Source: Chloroflexi bacterium RBG_13_51_18 (GTDB taxonomy: Bacteria; Chloroflexota; Dehalococcoidia; Dehalococcoidales; RBG-16-60-22). Taken from it: a stretch of 6,561 bases of DNA. Each line of letters opens with the position of its first letter. Within the stretch, counting starts at the first letter, position 1. Of this stretch, positions 1-5,341 are shown piece after piece. The notes beneath the pieces are model-generated. The model was given only the letters and a program-made list of their open reading frames with translations. It was not told the DNA's origin and did no database searches. The translations under genes were made by a program, and so were the position numbers. Location: assembly GCA_001796495.1 (NCBI GenBank), contig MGMR01000016.1, positions 1-6,561 on the forward strand, in the 5' to 3' direction.

Positions 1-11
1 GTTTGACATTC

Positions 12-17
12 TATAAT
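12..17 (+). promoter_or_regulatory. Possible -10 box (TATAAT) upstream of the AOR gene
   Basis: A perfect TATAAT lies about 70 bases before the AOR start codon. Its -35 partner would fall to the left of the window edge, so it cannot be checked. A TTGACA at 3-8 is only 3 bases away and cannot be its partner. The leader between it and the gene is AT-rich, consistent with a promoter region, but a single hexamer is weak evidence. Confidence 0.3.
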
Positions 18-74
18 TACTCATTGTAAGCTTCATACTGGGCCTGCAAGCTAAATAAGAAATATATATTATTC

Positions 75-80
75 AGGAGG
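75..80 (+). promoter_or_regulatory. Shine-Dalgarno AGGAGG of the AOR gene
   Basis: A consensus AGGAGG ends 7 bases before the ATG at 88, which is ideal spacing. It fixes the start of the oxidoreductase and suggests efficient translation. Confidence 0.9.
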
Positions 81-87
81 AATACTT

Positions 88-1932
88 ATGGCACGTGGCT
101 TTATGGGGAAGATACTCTGGGTAGACCTTTCCAAGAAGCAAATCAAAGAAGAAGCGCTTGACGAGAAGATGGGGCGTGATTTCCTGGGCGGTTATGGCTT
201 GGGCGCCCGTATCCTTTTCAGTCGGCAGAAAGCCGGCGTCGACCCGCTGGGTCCGGACGCTATCCTCGGTCTCGTGACCGGCGTGCTGACCGGCACCGAC
301 GCCATGGGCGGTTCGCGTTATGTCATGGTGGGGAAATCGCCACTCACCGGCGGCTGGGGTGATGCCAATTCCGGCGGCAACGTAGGGCCTTATCTTAAGT
401 TCGCCGGATACGATGCGGTGTTCTTTACCGGTAAATCGGATAAGCCCGTTTACCTGCTAATCGACAACGGCAAGGCCGAATTAAAGGATGCCGGCAAGCT
501 CTGGGGCAAAGACAGCTTTGATACCCAGGATATCTTGCGAGCGGAACACGGCAAAGAACTGGAAGTCGCCTGTATCGGGCCTTCCGGGGAAAAATTAGCG
601 CTCATCGCCGCCGTGATGAACAACAAGGGCAGGGCGGCGGGACGCTCGGGACTGGGCGCTGTCATGGGCTCCAAGAAGCTCAAGGCAATCGCGGTCAAAG
701 GCAACATGAAAATACCGGTGGCCAATGAAGCCGCTTCCAAGGAAATGAGAAAGAAACAGGTAGCGAACAAGAACCCACGCTCGGAGTTCATCGGAGGTTT
801 CGGCACGGCGGCGCTTTTTAATATGAGTCTAGAGAGTGATGACGCCCCGTGTAAAAACTGGGACGGCGTAGGGATAATCGACTTCCCGAAATACAAGGAC
901 ATCAGCGCGGAGCCTGTTAAAGCCGAGCAGGAGAAGAAATACGGGTGCTGGCACTGTCCCGTCGGCTGCGGCGGCATCATGAAGGGAAGCACCGGTGAGT
1001 TTAAATATGAAGCGGGAGCGCATAAACCGGAATACGAGACGCTGGCGATGTACGGCTCCAATCTTTTGAATAGTAACCTGGCATCGATTATCAAGGCCAA
1101 CGATATCTGCAACCGCTACGGACTGGACACCATATCAGCCGGGGCGTGCATTGCATTAGCCCTGGAGTGCTACGATAAAGGCATCATCACCAAGAAAGAT
1201 ACCGGCATGGAAATGAAATGGGGCGACCCCAAAGCCATTATCGCCATGACGGAAAAAATGGCCAAGCGAGAGGGCTTCGGCGATATTCTTGCCGACGGCG
1301 TAAAGAAAGCCGCGGAGAAAATCGGCAAAGGCGCTGAAAAATACGCCATACACATAGGCGGACAGGAATATCCCGCTCATGACTCACGGGGCGGCCTCAT
1401 GTTCGGTATCGGCTACGGGGCAAACCCGACGCCGGGGCGACACACCCAGGGCGGCGAAGGGCCGCTGCCTGCCGGCGCTTTACCGGAATATAACTTCCAA
1501 TCCTTGAAAGGGCGAGGCAAGCCTCATAAACGAGGCGTGGGCATTACACAAGCATACAATGCGGCCGGCATCTGCATGATTGTCATCGGTGACGCCTACG
1601 TGCACATCAACGACCTGGTTGAAGCTTTCAGGACTATCACCGGCTGGGATATTACCCTGGATGAACTGGTCAAAACAGGCGCGCGCATCGAGACGATGAA
1701 GCAGGCTTTCAACGTGCGGGAAGGCATCAAGACGCCGTGGAAGCACCACGACAGGATGCTGGGCAAACCGCCGAAGAAGGTCGGGCCGCGCGCCGGCGCT
1801 ACCCTGGACGAAGCGGAACTGGCTAAAGAGTACTATGAGGAGATGGGCTGGGATCCCAAGACAGGCAGGCCTAGCAAAAAGGCTTTAATGGACCTCGGGC
1901 TGGACGATGTTGCTAAAGTGCTCTGGCCATAA
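88..1932 (+). CDS. Aldehyde ferredoxin oxidoreductase family protein (tungsten/molybdenum bis-pterin, [4Fe-4S])
   Basis: This 614-residue cytoplasmic protein has full family length (about 600-650) and no signal peptide or membrane segment. Family members oxidise aldehydes to acids, or run in reverse, passing electrons to ferredoxin through a [4Fe-4S] cluster beside a tungsten or molybdenum bis-pterin. Visible hallmarks: the N-terminal AOR domain with GGYGLGARIL (34-43) and GVLTGTDAMGGSRY (65-78); the pterin-binding stretch GRAAGRSGLGAVMGSKKLKA (181-200); cluster cysteines C287, C290 and C294 (CX2CX3C), with the distant fourth ligand C496 in GIC; and the conserved PEYET (314-318). H452 in the PGRHTQ segment may match the active-site histidine of Pyrococcus AOR. 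In the two pterin-site motifs, usually DXXGL(D/C), the first Asp reads Asn: NRYGLD (342-347) and NAAGIC (491-496). The start is set by the AGGAGG at 75-80. The gene ends with its own terminator. No MoaD/ThiS-like, ferredoxin or flavoprotein partner is visible. The substrate cannot be assigned; related families include BamB-type benzoyl-CoA reductase subunits. Confidence 0.95.
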   Translation: MARGFMGKILWVDLSKKQIKEEALDEKMGRDFLGGYGLGARILFSRQKAGVDPLGPDAILGLVTGVLTGTDAMGGSRYVMVGKSPLTGGWGDANSGGNVGPYLKFAGYDAVFFTGKSDKPVYLLIDNGKAELKDAGKLWGKDSFDTQDILRAEHGKELEVACIGPSGEKLALIAAVMNNKGRAAGRSGLGAVMGSKKLKAIAVKGNMKIPVANEAASKEMRKKQVANKNPRSEFIGGFGTAALFNMSLESDDAPCKNWDGVGIIDFPKYKDISAEPVKAEQEKKYGCWHCPVGCGGIMKGSTGEFKYEAGAHKPEYETLAMYGSNLLNSNLASIIKANDICNRYGLDTISAGACIALALECYDKGIITKKDTGMEMKWGDPKAIIAMTEKMAKREGFGDILADGVKKAAEKIGKGAEKYAIHIGGQEYPAHDSRGGLMFGIGYGANPTPGRHTQGGEGPLPAGALPEYNFQSLKGRGKPHKRGVGITQAYNAAGICMIVIGDAYVHINDLVEAFRTITGWDITLDELVKTGARIETMKQAFNVREGIKTPWKHHDRMLGKPPKKVGPRAGATLDEAELAKEYYEEMGWDPKTGRPSKKALMDLGLDDVAKVLWP

Positions 1933-1957
1933 ATAACACTAAATAGAAAAATGCCGT

Positions 1958-1992
1958 GCGAAGCCTCCTGAAAAACGGGGGCTTCGCTTTTT
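1958..1992 (+). terminator. Rho-independent terminator after the AOR gene
   Basis: An 11-base-pair stem (1958-1968 with 1977-1987; one T-G wobble) closes an 8-base A-rich loop and is followed at once by TTTTT at 1988-1992. It begins 26 bases after the AOR stop. It separates the AOR transcript from the ABC operon downstream. Confidence 0.92.
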
Positions 1993-2015
1993 GTGGTAAT
2001 TATTTCCTAACAGTC

Positions 2016-2045
2016 TTGTATCCCTCGTATCTCTAGGTATATAAT
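2016..2045 (+). promoter_or_regulatory. Probable sigma-70-type promoter of the ABC transporter operon
   Basis: A perfect -10 hexamer TATAAT lies at 2040-2045. A weak -35, TTGTAT at 2016-2021 (only TTG matching consensus), sits 18 bases upstream. Initiation would be near 2052, giving a leader of about 40 bases before the ATG at 2094. The position just downstream of the AOR terminator fits. I see no convincing operator or regulator gene. Confidence 0.55.
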
Positions 2046-2081
2046 GGTCGCAGTATTTCCCCTTTTTCACTCGTGAATAGC

Positions 2082-2086
2082 GGAGG
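2082..2086 (+). promoter_or_regulatory. Shine-Dalgarno GGAGG deciding the ATPase start
   Basis: GGAGG is followed by a 7-base spacer and then ATG at 2094. This favours that ATG over the in-frame GTG at 2073, which has only a pyrimidine-rich stretch in front of it and would place this ribosome site inside the coding region. Confidence 0.8.
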
Positions 2087-2093
2087 CAAGGTT

Positions 2094-2843
2094 ATGGCTG
2101 AAGAATTCATGGTCGTAAAAGACCTTTATAAAAGCTTTAAAGACCTCAAGGCGGTTAACGGCGTTTCGTTCTCCATCTATAAAGGTGAAATTTTCGGTTT
2201 ACTGGGTCCCAACGGCGCTGGCAAAACGACGACGATACGCATGCTTTCGACGGTCCTGGAAGCTGATAAGGGCGAAATTATCATCGGTGGTCATTCCGTA
2301 AAAAAAGACGCGGAAGCCGTACGCAGCATCATCGGGGTGTGCCCGCAGGACCTGGCGCTTTATGAAGACCTTTCCGCCCTCGATAATATGGTATTTTTCG
2401 GGCGGATGGCGGGAATGGAAGGGAAAGAAGCCAAAGCTCAAGCGATGGAAAACCTGAAACTAATGGGACTGGAAGGAAGGGCAAAGGGAAAAGTCGGCAA
2501 GTTCTCCGGCGGCATGAAGCGGCGCATCAACCTAGCGATTGCGCTCATGGGCAGTCCGCAGTTGCTTTTTCTGGACGAGCCGACGGTAGGCATCGACCCG
2601 CAGTCGAGGAATCATATTTTTGAAAATATCCAGGGCTTGCAGAAAAAAGGCTTGACCATTCTCTATACCACCCACTACATGGAGGAAGCCGACCGACTCT
2701 GCAACCGCATCGCTATCATGGACGGCGGGCAAATTATTGCGCTCGATACATCTTATAATTTGAAAAAGCAAATAGGGTCGCCGGAAAAAGTGACGCTGGA
2801 AGACGTTTTCTTAAAGCTTACGGGGCGCAGCCTGCGCGATTAG
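2094..2843 (+). CDS. ABC transporter ATP-binding protein, DrrA/LnrL-like (ABC-2 type exporter)
   Basis: This 249-residue protein is the cytoplasmic ATPase that powers the exporter formed with the next two genes. Counted from ATG 2094, all nucleotide-binding motifs are intact: Walker A GPNGAGKT (38-45), Q-loop glutamine Q85 in CPQD, signature FSGGMKRR (137-144), Walker B LLFLDEP (157-163) with catalytic E162, D-loop GIDP (166-169) and switch histidine H194 in TTHYMEEA. The signature reads SGGM rather than SGGQ, as is common in the DrrA-type drug-export group. The C-terminus, LEDVFLKLTGRSLRD, is also typical of that group. The linker between the core and this tail is short compared with DrrA-like ATPases of 300 or more residues. 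An in-frame GTG at 2073 would add seven residues but lacks a ribosome site. The stop lies 7 bases before the first permease, implying translational coupling. The substrate is not deducible; antibiotic, lipid or peptide export is most likely by family. Confidence 0.95.
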   Translation: MAEEFMVVKDLYKSFKDLKAVNGVSFSIYKGEIFGLLGPNGAGKTTTIRMLSTVLEADKGEIIIGGHSVKKDAEAVRSIIGVCPQDLALYEDLSALDNMVFFGRMAGMEGKEAKAQAMENLKLMGLEGRAKGKVGKFSGGMKRRINLAIALMGSPQLLFLDEPTVGIDPQSRNHIFENIQGLQKKGLTILYTTHYMEEADRLCNRIAIMDGGQIIALDTSYNLKKQIGSPEKVTLEDVFLKLTGRSLRD

Positions 2844-2850
2844 CTGATAT

Positions 2851-4029
2851 ATGAAAAGAGCTTTATTCATTACTCTTAATGAGGTCCGCCTCTACCTGCA
2901 GGATAAAGGCGACCTGGCTTTCGGCCTGCTTCTTCCGGTACTTACCTTTGCCCTGATGTACGGCGCTTTCGGCGGAGAGACGATGTTCAAAGCCACCGCC
3001 AATATCGTGAATGAGGACAGCGGGGTCTATTCGCAGCAGCTGATAGAAAAACTGGATAGCATCGACGGCATAAGTATCGACGTGATGACCGCGGCCGACG
3101 CGGATATAAAACTCGAAAGGTCGGATATACTATTAGCCCTTTTCATTCCCGCTGATTTCTCGGAGACGCTGTCGTCCGGCGGTAAAGCCGAGTTGGTCTT
3201 TAAACAGAGGGGCAACGGCGGACTGGAAGGGCAGATACTGGCTGGCATTATCCGCAGCATAGCGGGGGAAATCGACCAGGAATTCCAGGCGCTGCACCGG
3301 GTGGAGGGCAACCTGGAAGGGAATGATATACCTCAAAGCGATATCGAGTTAACCGTCCGGAGCTTACTGGAAGAGGAACGCCAGCAACCTTCCTTAGGCG
3401 TCGCTGAAGAAGTAGTCGGCGGCAGCACCGAATTCATCAATCAATACCTGCCCGGCATCATTACCATGTATGTCCTTTTCGCGCTGTCTTTAAGCGCCCA
3501 GGCTATCGTGGAAGAGCGGCGGCGGGGCACGCTGGAAAGATTGCTAACCACCAGACTTAGCGCCGGTGAACTCTTTTTCGGTAAGTTTATATCTATTACC
3601 GCCCGCGGTTTTATCCAGACTTTGATTCTATTGATATTATCCTACGCCGTATTCCGGCTGTTTACCCCTGTATCCTTTTTAGCCTGCCTGGTGATATCTT
3701 TCGTTTTCGCGGCGGCGGCGGCGGCCCTGGGAATGATTATCGCGGCTATTTCCCGTACCGAAGAAGCGGCCAACTGGATTGCCGTCGTTGTCACGATGTT
3801 CATGGTGATGATGGGCAATACCTTCTTCCAGGTGGGGGAAGACTCGGTGCTGGCTACCATCGGCAAGTTCTCTCTCAACACCTATGCCAACAAAGCTTAT
3901 ACGACGATAATTGCCCAGGAAGGCGCGCTGGGCGACGTGTGGCTGCAGCTGGTAATACTGGCCGGCGTAGCCGTTGCAGGACTGTTCATCAGCCGCATGA
4001 TTTTCCGGGCGGTACCGGGGAGTAAATAA
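2851..4029 (+). CDS. ABC-2 type permease, first subunit
   Basis: This 392-residue inner-membrane protein is one half of the exporter channel. Its layout is that of the ABC2_membrane_3 class: a cytoplasmic amphipathic N-terminus, a first membrane helix (about 22-40), a large extracytoplasmic domain (about 41-198), then five more helices (about 200-219, 248-269, 274-299, 308-326, 361-381). Between helices 2 and 3 is the cytoplasmic loop EERRRGTLERLLTTRLSAGE (221-240), the family's conserved segment thought to contact the ATPase. It starts 7 bases after the ATPase stop with no recognisable Shine-Dalgarno, so it probably depends on coupled translation. It is a distant paralogue of the next gene: ALFIPADFSETLSSGGKAEL (96-115) matches LLAFPADFTQSVMTGEKTKL there. 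Helix 4 contains six alanines in a row (287-292), encoded by a GCG-repeat tract. LnrM of Bacillus linearmycin resistance is an architectural parallel; orthology is not claimed. Confidence 0.92.
   Translation: MKRALFITLNEVRLYLQDKGDLAFGLLLPVLTFALMYGAFGGETMFKATANIVNEDSGVYSQQLIEKLDSIDGISIDVMTAADADIKLERSDILLALFIPADFSETLSSGGKAELVFKQRGNGGLEGQILAGIIRSIAGEIDQEFQALHRVEGNLEGNDIPQSDIELTVRSLLEEERQQPSLGVAEEVVGGSTEFINQYLPGIITMYVLFALSLSAQAIVEERRRGTLERLLTTRLSAGELFFGKFISITARGFIQTLILLILSYAVFRLFTPVSFLACLVISFVFAAAAAALGMIIAAISRTEEAANWIAVVVTMFMVMMGNTFFQVGEDSVLATIGKFSLNTYANKAYTTIIAQEGALGDVWLQLVILAGVAVAGLFISRMIFRAVPGSK
3709..3726 (+). repeat. Short GCG trinucleotide tract in the first permease gene
   Basis: About five GCG units in a row encode a six-alanine run inside the fourth membrane helix. 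Slippage here would change the alanine count without shifting the frame. Confidence 0.6.
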
Positions 4030-4035
4030 GAAGAT

Positions 4036-5289
4036 ATGAAACACCTGACACATATATGGTTCATCGCCCTGAAAGACCTGAAGATATTCGCCAAGGACCG
4101 CGCCAGCGTGTTTTTCTTCATCGTGTTCCCCTTCATGTTTATTGTCCTGTTCACTTTTCTCCTTCAGGGGACGGGGGGCGAGGACAACAGAGTTGAATTG
4201 CACATGGCCACGCGTGAGGCGTCCGGCGGCTTGAGCCAGCAGATAATCGGCGCGATTGTTACCCCCGACGAGTCTTTGCTAAAACCCGGCGACCCGGTAA
4301 TCATCTGGGACAAGGACTATGAAGCCTCCCGCCAGGCTGTAATAGACGGGGAACTGGAAGGGTTACTCGCCTTTCCGGCGGATTTCACTCAATCGGTAAT
4401 GACGGGTGAAAAAACCAAACTGGAAATATTTTCCGATGCCGGTGCGACGTATGCCAGAGCGGCCCTAAACAGCATCGCCGGGGCGATATCATCGCAAATA
4501 AGCACAGACAAGGTCGTCATAGATGCCAGCATCAGCCTGCTGGTCGGGAGCGGCGCGATACCCGCCGATAGTGAAAGCATCGACCGGGCCACGCAACAGC
4601 TGTTGAATGCAGCCATGTCCGGCGCTGCGCCCGGAGGAAGCGATTCTTTCCTGACTTATAAAATTGTAAACGTGGGCGATGTTGAGGCGGGCAACGCATC
4701 CGACTTCGTGATACCCGGCTACCTTGTAATGTTTGTCTTTTTTGCCGCGGCGGTATCCGCGCAGAGAATCGTCTGGGAGCGGCAGAACCATACCCTGGAA
4801 AGACTGCTGGCCAGTTCCGTTAAAAGAGAGTCGATACTGGGAGGCATCTACACCGGCACGTTTATAAGGGGACTGATTCAAATCATTATTTTCTGGGTGG
4901 TGGGCATCCTGGTCTTTAATGTTGACCTCGGCCTGTCCCCGCCGGCGGTTATTATCCTTTCCGTGTTAATGGTTATCATGTCCGCCGCTTTTGCTTTAAT
5001 GCTGGCAACACTGGCGAGGACGATGCGCAGCGCCGCCTCTCTGGCGGTACTCACCTCCCTGCTGCTGGCGCCTCTGGGTGGCTGCTGGTGGCCTTCCTTT
5101 TTATACCCGGAATGGCTGCAGAACATCGCTAAAATTACACCCCATGCCTGGGCGACCAGCGGTTTCAACAAGCTTATGCTGTTCGGGGCCGATTTCGGTG
5201 ACGCTTTGCCGTCGATGCTGGCGCTGCTGGTATTTGCCCTAATCTTCGGAATAATAGCCGCCTGGCGATTCCGCACCAGCGCAACGTAA
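4036..5289 (+). CDS. ABC-2 type permease, second subunit
   Basis: This 417-residue inner-membrane protein is the likely heterodimer partner of the preceding permease. It has one N-terminal membrane helix (about 23-43), a large extracytoplasmic domain (about 44-223), then five helices (about 226-244, 272-295, 303-325, 332-349, 390-410). The cytoplasmic segment ERQNHTLERLLASSVKRES (248-266) corresponds to the EERRRGTLERLL segment of its partner. Between helices 5 and 6 it carries GGCWWP (348-353) and TPHAW (368-372), typical of one ABC-2 permease subgroup; the partner has a degenerate version (GNTFFQ and SLNTY). It starts 6 bases after the previous stop. A GGGGAG at 4017-4022 is 13 bases from the ATG, rather far for a ribosome site, so coupling is likely. 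The order ATPase, permease, permease resembles LnrLMN-type drug-resistance operons. Six helices plus a large external domain argue for export rather than uptake; no binding-protein gene is present. Confidence 0.92.
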   Translation: MKHLTHIWFIALKDLKIFAKDRASVFFFIVFPFMFIVLFTFLLQGTGGEDNRVELHMATREASGGLSQQIIGAIVTPDESLLKPGDPVIIWDKDYEASRQAVIDGELEGLLAFPADFTQSVMTGEKTKLEIFSDAGATYARAALNSIAGAISSQISTDKVVIDASISLLVGSGAIPADSESIDRATQQLLNAAMSGAAPGGSDSFLTYKIVNVGDVEAGNASDFVIPGYLVMFVFFAAAVSAQRIVWERQNHTLERLLASSVKRESILGGIYTGTFIRGLIQIIIFWVVGILVFNVDLGLSPPAVIILSVLMVIMSAAFALMLATLARTMRSAASLAVLTSLLLAPLGGCWWPSFLYPEWLQNIAKITPHAWATSGFNKLMLFGADFGDALPSMLALLVFALIFGIIAAWRFRTSAT

Positions 5290-5341
5290 GAAACAACATC
5301 TACACTGTGGAAAAAGACCCGCTCGAATCACTCCGGAATGA
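5290..5341. other. Convergent intergenic gap without a clear terminator
   Basis: These 52 bases separate the stop of the second permease (+) from the stop of the surface-protein gene (-). I see only an imperfect inverted repeat around CACTCCGGAATG (5328-5339) and an A-run at 5309-5313. The latter would read as TTTTT in - strand transcripts, but only a poor stem precedes it. Neither strand has a convincing intrinsic terminator here. Confidence 0.5.

Noticed and set aside
3..17. TTGACA (3-8) and TATAAT (12-17), both consensus promoter hexamers
   Set aside because: They are only 3 bases apart, so they cannot form one promoter. TATAAT is kept as a lone candidate; TTGACA has no good -10 about 17 bases downstream (the sequence there is TTGTAA-like).
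450..1112. Long - strand reading frame of 220 codons opposite the AOR gene
   Set aside because: It is a shadow of a gene with a well-recognised protein family on the + strand, and it has no domain or ribosome site of its own.
3679..4203. - strand frame of 174 codons across the junction of the two permease genes
   Set aside because: It is antisense to conserved membrane-protein coding sequence and its His/Arg/Gln-rich translation resembles no family I know.
5328..5339. Imperfect palindrome CACTCCGGAATG as a bidirectional terminator
   Set aside because: The stem is short with mismatches and no T-tract follows directly on either strand.
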